Shown one piece after another: positions 26,403 through 35,097 of a stretch of DNA of 37,593 nt; position 1 is the first letter of the stretch; each line of letters begins with the position of its first letter. The DNA lies in the NCBI GenBank assembly GCA_019057865.1, contig JAHLWP010000039.1:1-37593 (forward strand). The letters are read 5' to 3'. A model generated the notes under the pieces. That model saw only the letters and a program-made list of their open reading frames with translations. It was not told the origin of the DNA and ran no database searches. The translations under genes and the position numbers were made by a program. Source of the DNA: Promethearchaeota archaeon. GTDB lineage: Archaea; Asgardarchaeota; Lokiarchaeia; Sigyniarchaeales; SOKP01.

Positions 26403-26834
26403 TTAAAAATAATCTAAAGCTCCGGTGTGCATAATTAATTTCCATTCATTATTAGACATTCTTGTATAAACCTTACACACACGACCTTTCCAATGGTTTT
26501 TATTTCCTTCAGAATCTATCCAGAGTGAATCAATATCAACAACTGCAAATGCGCCATCCCCTTCTTTAGAGATTTCAATTTTCTTAATTTCTCTTTTATT
26601 ATGAACTAGCTTATGGGTATCAAATAGAGTCTTCCACCCCTTTTTCCATCTCTCATAATCATATCTCCCTAATTCAAAATACCATTCCATTGGATCGTGA
26701 GAGTGAGATGTTTTTGGGAATGGCCAAACTATATCTGGATGAAAAATAGTCATTAATAAGTCAACATCTTGTGTATCCCATGCTTTTGTCTCTCGATTTA
26801 CAATTTCTTCAATTTCTTTTTCAATTTCTGCCAT
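26403..26834 (-). CDS. NTF2-like/SnoaL-fold protein
   Basis: A 143-residue cone-shaped NTF2-like protein: a first helix IEEIVNRETKAWDTQDVDLLMTIF, then HPDIVWPFP and, after a middle helix, the strand pairs DGAFAVVDIDSLWID, WKGRVCKVYTRM and EWKLIMHTGALDYF. The fold binds small molecules or works as an isomerase or hydrolase subunit, and the sequence alone does not show which. It has no recognised partner gene. Confidence 0.7.
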   Translation of the reverse strand: MAEIEKEIEEIVNRETKAWDTQDVDLLMTIFHPDIVWPFPKTSHSHDPMEWYFELGRYDYERWKKGWKTLFDTHKLVHNKREIKKIEISKEGDGAFAVVDIDSLWIDSEGNKNHWKGRVCKVYTRMSNNEWKLIMHTGALDYF

Positions 26835-26972
26835 ATAAATCGAAATAATTTTTTATAATTTATTGTCTTAGCTTTTTTATTAATCTAATTCTTATCGTTT
26901 TAATAAATCTAATACTGAATAATTAACATAATTGGAAATCACTGCCTTCAAAATTGAAGTAAATAAAAAAAT

Positions 26973-27764
26973 CTAAAAAATAAATAACTTTATTAATGAA
27001 AATAATCCAATACCAATAGCGTATATAGGTATAAAGTACTTCCAAATTTTATTAGGAAGAACTCTTACTAAATAAGGGGCAATAAGTGCCGCAAAAAATC
27101 CTCCTGTAAATAATGATGGAAGAAGTACGAGATCTACTTCGATACCAGCAAAACTTATAAGAAAAAACGTTATAATACCTACAATTGAAACAATAGATTC
27201 TGCAAAAGATACTATTGCGGTTGCACTTTTTTCATAAACCCCCGAAAATAGTTGACCCATTGTAATAACTGGACCATATCCCCCTCCTCCAATCCCTTTA
27301 TTAAAACCTGCTAATGCAGAAAAGCCTATTAGCATTTTCAGGCGTTTTTTAGATTGTTCCGTTTTACTTAGTTTTATTCTAATAAATCCCGAAATACCCA
27401 TAAAAATAACTAAGATTGCTACATATATTTTTATCAACAAATCAGGGAATTTAATTACAAAATAACCAAGAAGAACTGATGTAAATATAGCTAAACAACC
27501 AAAAAAAGCAATCATCAGAGAAATTTTTGTGGCATCATTTAAAGGATGGAAAGAATAACGAACATTTTTAAATTCATGATCAAAAAATGTATCAATAAAC
27601 CCTGTTATTGCTTCTGAAATTAAAATAGCTGGAACAACTTGAAGTGGAGTATAATTAAATAAGAATAATAATGGTGATAATGCAGTTCCGAAACCCATAC
27701 CAGCCATAGAATCCATAGATTCAAAAAGAAACGCTAATAAAATTATATATAAAATTAGATCCAT
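26973..27764 (-). CDS. TSUP-family anion exporter (TauE/SafE-like)
   Basis: A 263-residue integral membrane protein with about eight hydrophobic segments. It has the TSUP duplicated pattern, with GMGFGTALSPLL in the first half and FNKGIGGGGYGPVITMGQL in the second. The family exports sulfite, sulfoacetate or other organosulfur anions, or takes up related compounds; the substrate cannot be told. It is preceded by a 51-residue membrane protein gene, 12 bases away on the same strand. Confidence 0.88.
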   Translation of the reverse strand: MDLILYIILLAFLFESMDSMAGMGFGTALSPLLFLFNYTPLQVVPAILISEAITGFIDTFFDHEFKNVRYSFHPLNDATKISLMIAFFGCLAIFTSVLLGYFVIKFPDLLIKIYVAILVIFMGISGFIRIKLSKTEQSKKRLKMLIGFSALAGFNKGIGGGGYGPVITMGQLFSGVYEKSATAIVSFAESIVSIVGIITFFLISFAGIEVDLVLLPSLFTGGFFAALIAPYLVRVLPNKIWKYFIPIYAIGIGLFSLIKLFIF

Positions 27765-27776
27765 ACCTTTATAACC

Positions 27777-27932
27777 TTATAAGAAGATACTGAAAATTAT
27801 CATGGTTATAAAATAGATCAAGGTAGCTCCAACTACTTTTTTAAAAATACTCTTTTCTACTCTTATTCTTTCTGAAATATGTTTACTATCTAATTCCTTA
27901 GCCTCTGTGCCAATTTCCCAATTATTATTCAT
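27777..27932 (-). CDS. 51-residue single-span membrane protein upstream of TSUP
   Basis: An ATG-started 51-codon frame, followed 12 bases later by the TSUP gene. The first 32 residues are charged and soluble (NWEIGTEAKELDSKHISERI), and the last 19 (VVGATLIYFITMIIFSIFL) form one hydrophobic span running to the C-terminus. The tight spacing and clean amphipathic/membrane layout argue for a real gene, perhaps an accessory or regulatory subunit of the transporter (inference). Confidence 0.6.
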   Translation of the reverse strand: MNNNWEIGTEAKELDSKHISERIRVEKSIFKKVVGATLIYFITMIIFSIFL

Positions 27933-28362
27933 ATTTCGTCAAGTTGTATTTAATTATAAAATATTATCTATAATTAAATATAATTACATACCATTATTTA
28001 AAACTTTTGAATTTTATAATTGATTATATCTTATACTGAAAAATTAATTATTCACTACTTCATTAATGTGCTTTAAGAAAAAATTTATAAGACATAAAAG
28101 ATAAGATTTCAATATTAATGATCTCTAATAATTCTGCATTAAGAACATTGTCCAAAGGGATTTTATCCTTAGATGATTTACTCTTAGCAGTTTTATTATT
28201 ATGAGCAAAACAAATCCACTTAATCTTTTTCTTATAGATTTTTCACGGATTTGTTTGCTTGGTGTGTAATTTTTATAAAAAAAGGTTAAAAATGGGTGAT
28301 TGTTCTATTGAGATCAAAATATAAAATTAAGATAATCAAGTATTTAGGAAGTATTTAAAATT
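27933..28362. other. 430-base region upstream of leuS
   Basis: AT-rich with no convincing gene. A 28-residue ATG frame (28118-28204, ending in LLLAVLLL) is too short to call. Two direct copies of AGTATTTA (28339-28346 and 28350-28357) lie just before the leuS start, the same 8-mer that is tandemly repeated at 36007-36022. Confidence 0.4.
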
Positions 28363-31251
28363 ATGTACAACCCAGAACAAATAGAAAAGAAATGGCAAGA
28401 TAAATGGGAAAAAGCAAAAGTTTTTGAAGCTAATCCTGATCCAGATAAGAAAAAGATATTTTTCACATCACCTTATCCATATGCTTCTGGTACCTTACAT
28501 ATTGGCCATGGAAGGAGTTTTGTAAATGGTGATATATTTGCTAGATATTATCGAGTTAAAGGCTATAATGTTTTATATCCTATGGCTTTTCATATTACAG
28601 GGACTCCTGTTTTAGCAATATCTTCTTCTATCGAAAGAAACGATCAAGAAACAATTGTAAGAATGAAAGATTATGTGTCATTACACACTAAAGATCAAAA
28701 GAAGATAGGGCAAATTGTAAAAAGTTTTGTAGATCCTTGGAATGTGGTAAGATATTTTTCTAATACAATGAAGATTGATTTTAAATCAATTGGAATGAGT
28801 ATAGATTGGAGAAGAGAATTTACTACAGGAGACAAATTATATAATAAATTCATAGAATGGCAATACTATCAATTATCTGAACTAGGATACTTGGAAAAAG
28901 GTGAATATCCAATCCTTTATTGCCCACGATGTGAAAATGCAGTAGGTGAAGATGATATTGCAAGAGGAGACGAACTTAATTTAGATATTAATGAATACAT
29001 ATGTATAAAATTTCCTTTTAACGATGCTTATTTAGTTCCTGCTACATTAAGACCAGAGACAATTTATGGTGCAACTAATTTATGGATAAATCCAAATGGA
29101 AAATATGTCTATGCAAAAGTAAATGGAGAGAGTTGGATAATATCTGAAGAGGCAACAGATCTATTGAAAAATCAAAATAAAAATGTGAATATATTGGAGA
29201 AAATAAAAGGAGAGGAACTAATTGGCAAAAAAGCAAAAAACGTATATGGAAAAAAAGACCTTTCAGTTTTACCAGGAAATTTTGTAGATACATCAGTAGC
29301 TACCGGAGTAGTATACTCTGTACCTGCTCATGCTCCCTATGATTATATTGCCTTAATTGATTTACAAAAAAATGATGCAATAATTAAAGAATTTAATCTA
29401 AATAAGGAAGAAATAGATGGTATAGTTCCAATTCAAATTATAGATCTAGTCGGATTTGATGATATTCCTGCAAAAATCTATTGCGAAAAATTTAAAGTTC
29501 AATCACAAAAAGATATAGAGCAATTAGATAATGCAACTTCAGAAAATTATAAACATGAATTCTATAATGGTATTTTAAATGATAAATGTGACAAATATGA
29601 AGGAAAGAAAGTATTTGAAGTAGTAACGGAAGTAATTGACGATCTAATTGAGACTAATAAGGCAGAAAAATTGTACATTCCAATTACTAAAGATCTTAAA
29701 TGTAGATGTGGAGAACAGATAATTGTCTCAATTTTGAAGGATCAATGGTTTTTGAATTTCAATGCCGGAGATTGGAAGCAGAAAGCATTTGATTGCTTAA
29801 ACGAGATGGTTATTGCACCTAAAAAGTATAGAATGAATTTAGAAAATGTATTTCATTGGTTAGAGAAAAGACCTTGTGCTAGAAAGAGAGGTTTAGGAAC
29901 TAAACTTCCATTTAACAAAGAATGGATTATAGAATCTTTAAGCGATTCTACAATATATATGAGTTTCTATACAATATCATATTTGCTGAAAAAGCATAAT
30001 ATTACACCTGAGCAGTTAATACCAGAATTTTTTGATTTTGTTTTCTTGGAGAAAGGGGAACTCTCAGACATATCAAAAAAGACGAAAATCGATTCTAGGC
30101 TATTGAAACAAATGCAAGATGAATTTTTTTATTGGTATCCTGTAGATCATCGACATACTGCTATAATGCATATATCGAATCATTTGAGTTTTTATATTTT
30201 TCATCATGTCGCCATCTTTCCAAAAAAACATTGGCCAAAAATTGTTTCGCTAATCGAACCTGTGATTATAGAAGGTCAGAAAATGGGAAAGTCGAAAGGA
30301 AATATCATTCCATTGGGTTCTATTCAATCAAACTATTCTGCAGATTTATTTAGGTTCTATATCTCTCATAACGCTGATTTTGGAATAAATATGGATTGGA
30401 GAGAGAAACAGATTCAAACAGTAAGAAATCATATAAACCGATTTTATAAATTTATAGTTGAAAATATAGAAAAGATAAGAGATATTGAAGGAAAAATCGA
30501 AAATATTCAATCTAAATATTCAAAAGTAATCTTATCAAAATGTCTCAGAAAATTTATCGAAGCAGTAGATGGGTTAGAAAAATTGAATTTAAGAAAATAT
30601 CTACAATTATCATTCTACGAGGTTTTTAACCTGCTACAAGATTATATTAGATATTGTGAGGACCCAGATGATATTAAAATAGTATTCAAAATCATTTTTC
30701 CTGATTGGATTCAAATTCTCTCTTTAACTATGCCCCATCTATGTGAAGAACTATGGCAATTGATGGGAAATAAAGGATTTATATCAGAGACGATTTGGGG
30801 TGATTTTCACAGTTACCTTATTAATGATAAACTGGAAAAAGAGTATGACTACATAGCAACTGTTATAGATGATATCTCAAATATTAAGAAAATAGTAAAA
30901 TCTGGAGTTTCAAATGATATTTATTTATATACGGCTCCTAAGTGGAAAATTGCCATCTCAGACATAATCTTTTCAGAGAAAGGGAATTTCAATGAAATAT
31001 TGGCTGAATGTAAAAAAAATAAAGAGCTAATAAAAAATAAAGATCTAATTTCTTACGTTAAGAACCAAATCAAAAATAGAATTTGGGAAAAAGAACAATT
31101 TAACTTTAATGAGAATGAAATTCTAGAAGAATACAAAAACCATATTGAAAAGAGAATCAATAATACAATAATTATCAATTCAGAATATGATCCAAATACT
31201 CGTGCCGGAAAAGCTGTACCCTATAAACCAGCAATTTACATAAAAACTTAA
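28363..31251 (+). CDS. leuS: Leucyl-tRNA synthetase, archaeal/eukaryotic type
   Basis: A complete 962-residue class Ia aminoacyl-tRNA synthetase that charges tRNA-Leu. The HIGH motif is LHIGHG at 45-50, and the KMSKS loop reads KMGKS at 640-644 in GQKMGKSKGN. The GTPVLAIS phrase near 84-91, the large CP1 editing domain with LRPETIYGATNLWI, and WFLNFNAGDWK are features of the archaeal/eukaryotic form. The C-terminal extension (from about 830) ends in PNTRAGKAVPYKPAIYI. It converges on kptA with 12 bases between the stop codons. This is a core gene and a good anchor for the archaeal origin of the segment. Confidence 0.97.
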   Translation: MYNPEQIEKKWQDKWEKAKVFEANPDPDKKKIFFTSPYPYASGTLHIGHGRSFVNGDIFARYYRVKGYNVLYPMAFHITGTPVLAISSSIERNDQETIVRMKDYVSLHTKDQKKIGQIVKSFVDPWNVVRYFSNTMKIDFKSIGMSIDWRREFTTGDKLYNKFIEWQYYQLSELGYLEKGEYPILYCPRCENAVGEDDIARGDELNLDINEYICIKFPFNDAYLVPATLRPETIYGATNLWINPNGKYVYAKVNGESWIISEEATDLLKNQNKNVNILEKIKGEELIGKKAKNVYGKKDLSVLPGNFVDTSVATGVVYSVPAHAPYDYIALIDLQKNDAIIKEFNLNKEEIDGIVPIQIIDLVGFDDIPAKIYCEKFKVQSQKDIEQLDNATSENYKHEFYNGILNDKCDKYEGKKVFEVVTEVIDDLIETNKAEKLYIPITKDLKCRCGEQIIVSILKDQWFLNFNAGDWKQKAFDCLNEMVIAPKKYRMNLENVFHWLEKRPCARKRGLGTKLPFNKEWIIESLSDSTIYMSFYTISYLLKKHNITPEQLIPEFFDFVFLEKGELSDISKKTKIDSRLLKQMQDEFFYWYPVDHRHTAIMHISNHLSFYIFHHVAIFPKKHWPKIVSLIEPVIIEGQKMGKSKGNIIPLGSIQSNYSADLFRFYISHNADFGINMDWREKQIQTVRNHINRFYKFIVENIEKIRDIEGKIENIQSKYSKVILSKCLRKFIEAVDGLEKLNLRKYLQLSFYEVFNLLQDYIRYCEDPDDIKIVFKIIFPDWIQILSLTMPHLCEELWQLMGNKGFISETIWGDFHSYLINDKLEKEYDYIATVIDDISNIKKIVKSGVSNDIYLYTAPKWKIAISDIIFSEKGNFNEILAECKKNKELIKNKDLISYVKNQIKNRIWEKEQFNFNENEILEEYKNHIEKRINNTIIINSEYDPNTRAGKAVPYKPAIYIKT

Positions 31252-31263
31252 GCTTAAAATTCA

Positions 31264-31824
31264 TTAGTTTTCTCCTTTTTCTAATTTGCTTATAAAATTA
31301 GGAGGAATAAAATCTGTCAAATATAAATCTCCAGATTCATAAAAAATCATTCCCTCTTTTCTAGCAGTTTCAGTATTTATTTTAAGAATTATCGGATCAT
31401 TCGTCCTACGCTTTCCTACTAATATAGCATCTTCGACATTGCCTGATAAATGAACATATTGGCGATTCTCACTTTTTAACCCTTCCTTAATTATTCTTTC
31501 ATATGCTTTTTTAGTAGTCCCATGAAATAAAAAAGGAGGTAAAATTTCTGCTTCCTTCATTTTAATTTTCTTTTTTAGGCTATGACCATAAAATGCTCTA
31601 ATCTTATTCTCAACTATTTCAAACCTTCTCTTATCAGATTCAAGTATAATTTTTTCAATTAATTCTTCTGTAATTTCTTTATCTTGGTATCTAGAGTTTA
31701 GAATTTTCAAAACAGCATTTAAATCAGCATAACCTTCTAAATCAAGCTGTAAATGGAATTTTTCCGGATCATGTCTCAAAATGTATGCTAAAAATTTTGA
31801 GATTTTAATATAAAACTCTTTCAA
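31264..31824 (-). CDS. kptA: RNA 2'-phosphotransferase (KptA/Tpt1)
   Basis: A 186-residue enzyme of the Tpt1/KptA family that transfers a 2'-phosphate from spliced tRNA or other RNA to NAD+. Visible are the N-terminal helical part with LAYILRHDPEKFHLQLDLEG, the FHGTTKKAYERIIKEGL motif near 104-120, the HLSGNVEDAILVGKRR phrase, and the closing YLTDFIPPNFI. It follows the radical SAM gene by 10 bases on the same strand. Archaeal KptA may remove 2'-phosphates or act in NAD-linked RNA capping. Confidence 0.93.
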   Translation of the reverse strand: MKEFYIKISKFLAYILRHDPEKFHLQLDLEGYADLNAVLKILNSRYQDKEITEELIEKIILESDKRRFEIVENKIRAFYGHSLKKKIKMKEAEILPPFLFHGTTKKAYERIIKEGLKSENRQYVHLSGNVEDAILVGKRRTNDPIILKINTETARKEGMIFYESGDLYLTDFIPPNFISKLEKGEN

Positions 31825-31834
31825 TTGTTAGCCT

Positions 31835-32740
31835 CTATTCTTCTAATCCATACACTTGTTTTGGTCCAAGATACTGAGGAAATTTATCTAATAGAGCTAA
31901 TCGTGCCATATAACAGAGATGGCACTCATCTACATAGGTGTTTTCATGTTCAATATTGTATTCTCTTACTAATTCAACAGGACCTCCTCTAAGTAAAGGT
32001 CCACAAATAGGATGAGTTTCTGGTTTATAATTCTTGATTAATTCTGAAAGTGGAGTTTCCCAAAAGTTTCCAATACTTAAACCTTGACATATATGAGCAT
32101 TACCAAAGGGATCTATATGAATTCTTCCAAGGCCTTCTAAGTCTTCATAAGTGCATTCAACCATTTCCGTCCAAGGTCTTTGGGGTAATCCTTCAATTAA
32201 AGTTTCAACAGCTCTTCCTCTAAACATTGCTCCTCCTCCAATCACGGGCTCTCCCTTTTCTTGATCTTTATCAAAACCCTCCTTAATCGTAGGCTCATCA
32301 ATAGTAATAGAATCTGCAGGCAAATTCAAATTATTTGCTGCTTTTCGTGCTATTTTTGCTAAATTTTCTGTTTCATCTTCAAAATGAAATGTATCATCAC
32401 TTACACTAAAATCTGCTATGCCTAATTCAGTAATAGGTTTAAGCCAGAGTTCGGCATTCTCTGTGTTTGTCGCCCAATATGAATTAGTAACAATTCCATT
32501 CTTAAATCCCCTTTCTTTAGCAAGTTTCATTCCTTCAAGCATGATTGGATAAAAAAGAAATGGTTCACCACCTTCCCAATATGTCCATTCCACTGTTCCA
32601 ATCTTCACTGCTTCATCAAGAACTTGTTTAATCTGTTTTAATGTAAAAGTCCCTTTTGATTCAGGACTACAATATAAAAAACAATGATCACAAGTATAAT
32701 TACAAGAATAGGTTAGAAGAAAATGAATACCTTTTAACAT
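31835..32740 (-). CDS. Radical SAM protein, SPASM-like C-terminus
   Basis: A 301-residue radical SAM enzyme. The cluster motif C-x3-C-x2-C is Cys13/17/20 in SCNYTCDHC, followed by WEGGEPFLFYP, the GGEP that binds the SAM amino group. The C-terminal part has several Cys (HICQG, PICGPLL, ECHLCYM) that may hold an auxiliary cluster, as in SPASM or twitch domains. The substrate is unknown. I chose the ATG at 32740 because GAGG lies six bases upstream and homologous proteins start with MLKGIHFLLTYSC; an ATG at 32752 is also in frame. It is upstream of kptA in a two-gene operon. Confidence 0.85.
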   Translation of the reverse strand: MLKGIHFLLTYSCNYTCDHCFLYCSPESKGTFTLKQIKQVLDEAVKIGTVEWTYWEGGEPFLFYPIMLEGMKLAKERGFKNGIVTNSYWATNTENAELWLKPITELGIADFSVSDDTFHFEDETENLAKIARKAANNLNLPADSITIDEPTIKEGFDKDQEKGEPVIGGGAMFRGRAVETLIEGLPQRPWTEMVECTYEDLEGLGRIHIDPFGNAHICQGLSIGNFWETPLSELIKNYKPETHPICGPLLRGGPVELVREYNIEHENTYVDECHLCYMARLALLDKFPQYLGPKQVYGLEE

Positions 32741-32907
32741 AATAATCCTCATAAATAACGAATTTCTATTATTAAAAACTATTTAGGAAAGCATTTATTC
32801 TTTTTACTTTTATGGAAATAGTAAGTATTCAAAAAATAGACTCTAAAATAAAATTAATTAATCAAAATACATTTGATTCTATAAAATTTTATAAAATGTG
32901 AATATAT

Positions 32908-34254
32908 ATGGCAGAACCAGTAAATATGTATGAGAAGTATTTCAAGGATCCTAAACGAGAACCCGTGTTGGTTGATTATGTGAGAACACCAGTGGGAAGG
33001 AGAAATGGAACTGTAGGGCTCCATAGAGGAGATGATCTAGTGGTGCATTGCTATGAAACAATATTAAATCGTATAGAAATTGATCAAAACATAATAGGCG
33101 ATTCTATCGTTTCATGTAATAGTCAAATTGGTGATTGTGCTTTGGATATAGGAAGAACTGCTGCTTTGGCTGCTCACTTACCAGTAAGTGTGCCTGGAAT
33201 GTCTATAAACCGCCAATGTGCTAGTGGAGCTCAGGTAGTTATGAGCGCATGGCAAGATATAGCATCAGGAATACATGATTGTGTTATCTGCGGTGGAGTT
33301 GAAGTTCAAAATAGATATCCAATAATGGCTGACTCGTATATTTTTGATAAAGAACAAAATAAGCAAGTAATGATAGCACCAAATGGAAAGATAATGACGC
33401 ATCCTGACGTGGCTCAAAAATTAAAAGAACACAAGACATCATTTGCGGGGCAAATTAATTCTGCCCACGTTATGGGTTTACATTGGATGCAAAAATCTGG
33501 AAAAACCCTCGAAGAATTTAGACTAGAAATGGATGGGCTCTCATTTCATTCCCATCATAAAGCTTGCTCAACTTGGGATGAAAGAGGAAAAGAGATTGAA
33601 CCAATTTGGTGTCCAAAGTTAGATGAGAATGGTAAACCTATTTTAGATGATAATCACCAAGTTGCCAAAGATACGAGTCTTTCAGTCTTAACAGAAAAAG
33701 ATGAAGCCCCTCGACCAAATACATCAACGGAAAGACTAGCTACTTTGAGAACGATAATAGGGAGGAAAAGCAAGGCTTTTTTAACCGCAGGCAATAGTTG
33801 TCCTACAAGCGATGGCGCCGCAGCACAATTGTGGATGACACGTCAATTGGCTGAAGAATATGGATTTAAAATTAGGGCAACAATAGTAAATTTTGCTGTA
33901 GTTGGAACAGATCCTATTTTAATGCTCACAGGACCCATCGAATCAATCCCTATGGCTTTAGAGAGGGCAAATATGACCTTGGATGATATGGCTTTCATAG
34001 AAATTAATGAGGCATTCAGCCCAGTAGTTTACGCAAGTTGTTATGAACTTGGTCTAGATTGGAAAGATCCCCGTTTTAATGTATGGGGCGGAGCACTAGC
34101 ATTAGGACATCCAACTGGAGCAACAGGTATGAGATTAATCGGGACCAATCTACATCAATTAGAGCAAACCGGCAATGAATATGCTATATCTTCTATGTGC
34201 GTAGGTTTAGGAATGGGTGCTGCAACAATAGTAAGAAATGAAAACCCTAAATAA
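32908..34254 (+). CDS. Acetyl-CoA C-acetyltransferase (thiolase)
   Basis: A 448-residue thiolase of the degradative/acetoacetyl-CoA type. The acyl-accepting Cys is Cys104 in NRQCASGAQ, NEAF lies at 367-370, His401 is in GGALALGHPTGATG, and Cys431 is in CVGLGMGAAT. It condenses two acetyl-CoA to acetoacetyl-CoA or splits the latter. It is about 50 residues longer than most thiolases, with extra sequence around 226-270. It stands alone, followed by the MarR gene after 204 bases. With acetoacetyl-CoA synthetase and enoyl-CoA hydratase in the window it supports a short-chain acyl-CoA pathway. Confidence 0.94.
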   Translation: MAEPVNMYEKYFKDPKREPVLVDYVRTPVGRRNGTVGLHRGDDLVVHCYETILNRIEIDQNIIGDSIVSCNSQIGDCALDIGRTAALAAHLPVSVPGMSINRQCASGAQVVMSAWQDIASGIHDCVICGGVEVQNRYPIMADSYIFDKEQNKQVMIAPNGKIMTHPDVAQKLKEHKTSFAGQINSAHVMGLHWMQKSGKTLEEFRLEMDGLSFHSHHKACSTWDERGKEIEPIWCPKLDENGKPILDDNHQVAKDTSLSVLTEKDEAPRPNTSTERLATLRTIIGRKSKAFLTAGNSCPTSDGAAAQLWMTRQLAEEYGFKIRATIVNFAVVGTDPILMLTGPIESIPMALERANMTLDDMAFIEINEAFSPVVYASCYELGLDWKDPRFNVWGGALALGHPTGATGMRLIGTNLHQLEQTGNEYAISSMCVGLGMGAATIVRNENPK

Positions 34255-34442
34255 TATTATTTTCTAAAATTATTTTTTTCTATTATCTATAGAAATGAAA
34301 AATAGATAAAATCTTAATTTCATAATTTTGGATTTTTAATTTGAAACTTATTTTAAATCAAAGTTATGGATTCTTAGCGAAAAAATAATAAATAATGAAG
34401 AAAATTAATATATTAAGGATATAAATAATTAAAACCCTAACA

Positions 34443-34450
34443 ATTCGGAT
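34443..34450 (+). promoter_or_regulatory. Operator-like half-site just upstream of marR
   Basis: ATTCGGAT ends nine bases before the marR start codon and matches exactly the left arm of the inverted repeat at 34979-35001 upstream of arsM. It could be an autoregulatory MarR site (inference). Confidence 0.35.
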
Positions 34451-34458
34451 TATAACTA

Positions 34459-34938
34459 ATGTCTGAAAAAAAAGCTGAAACTACCAATAATAGATTTAAA
34501 GTGTATAATTTTTCAGAAATCTTTCAATTAATTTATAAAATCAATAAAAAGTACGAAAAATTACAACGTGGTATAATTCAAGAGGAAAATCTAACATCAT
34601 CTCAATATTCCATTTTGCAACAGTTATGGAAATCAGATAGTAAGCCTTTTAAGGCTCTAGCAACTGCATGTTGTTGTTCTTCATCAACTATTACTGGAGT
34701 TATAGATACTATGGAAAAAAAAGATTTGGTTGTTCGTGAAATGAATCCGAATGATAGGAGAAGTCTTTTGGTAGTACTTACTGATAAGGGAAAGACTCTA
34801 AAGAAAGTTACTCCTCCTATCGATTCTATTTTAAAAAACTGTTGCGAGGGTATAAAACCAGAAGAAATTGAACAATTAACGACATTATTAAAAAAATTAT
34901 CTGATTCTTTTGAATTAGGCGAACAAGATGAGTGTTAA
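34459..34938 (+). CDS. MarR-family regulator with many cysteines
   Basis: A 159-residue winged-helix regulator of the MarR family. Visible are the N-terminal dimer helices, the helix-turn-helix with SSSTITGVIDTMEKKDLV (74-91), and the wing NPNDRRSLLVVLTDKG near 97-111. Six cysteines are present: Cys71-73 immediately before the recognition helix, Cys128-129 in KNCCEG, and Cys159 at the end. Clustered cysteines at these places could sense arsenite, other metals or redox state. The gene lies upstream of arsM, and both have a matching sequence near their promoters, so arsM is the likely target (inference). Confidence 0.85.
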   Translation: MSEKKAETTNNRFKVYNFSEIFQLIYKINKKYEKLQRGIIQEENLTSSQYSILQQLWKSDSKPFKALATACCCSSSTITGVIDTMEKKDLVVREMNPNDRRSLLVVLTDKGKTLKKVTPPIDSILKNCCEGIKPEEIEQLTTLLKKLSDSFELGEQDEC

Positions 34939-34978
34939 ATAATTTACTTATTTTCAAGGAGAAAATTTTGATTTTATT

Positions 34979-35001
34979 ATTCGGATCCTAAATATCCGGA
35001 A
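34979..35001 (+). promoter_or_regulatory. Imperfect inverted repeat overlapping the arsM promoter region
   Basis: Arms TTCGGAT (34980-34986) and ATCCGGAA (34994-35001) surround a seven-base spacer. The right arm ends two bases before a TATA-like TTTATATA (35004-35011). A protein bound here would cover the BRE/TATA and repress arsM; the MarR encoded upstream is the natural candidate. Confidence 0.5.
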
Positions 35002-35003
35002 CC

Positions 35004-35011
35004 TTTATATA
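35004..35011 (+). promoter_or_regulatory. TATA-like box for arsM
   Basis: TTTATATA is preceded by the purine/C-containing GGAACC, compatible with an archaeal BRE-TATA element. A start about 25 bases downstream would leave a leader of about 60 bases before the arsM ATG. Confidence 0.4.
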
Positions 35012-35097
35012 TTGATGTTAATTATTAATATATAAACAAATAAAAATTTTAAATATAATAGATAAACCTCAATAATTCTAAAAACGTGAAATAATAA

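Noticed and set aside
28118..28204. 28-residue frame upstream of leuS
   Set aside because: Too short, with a hydrophobic Leu run, no ribosome-binding site and no support.
34951..34965. TTTTC/GAAAA stem as a marR terminator
   Set aside because: Short A/T stem, weak, and not followed by a long T tract.
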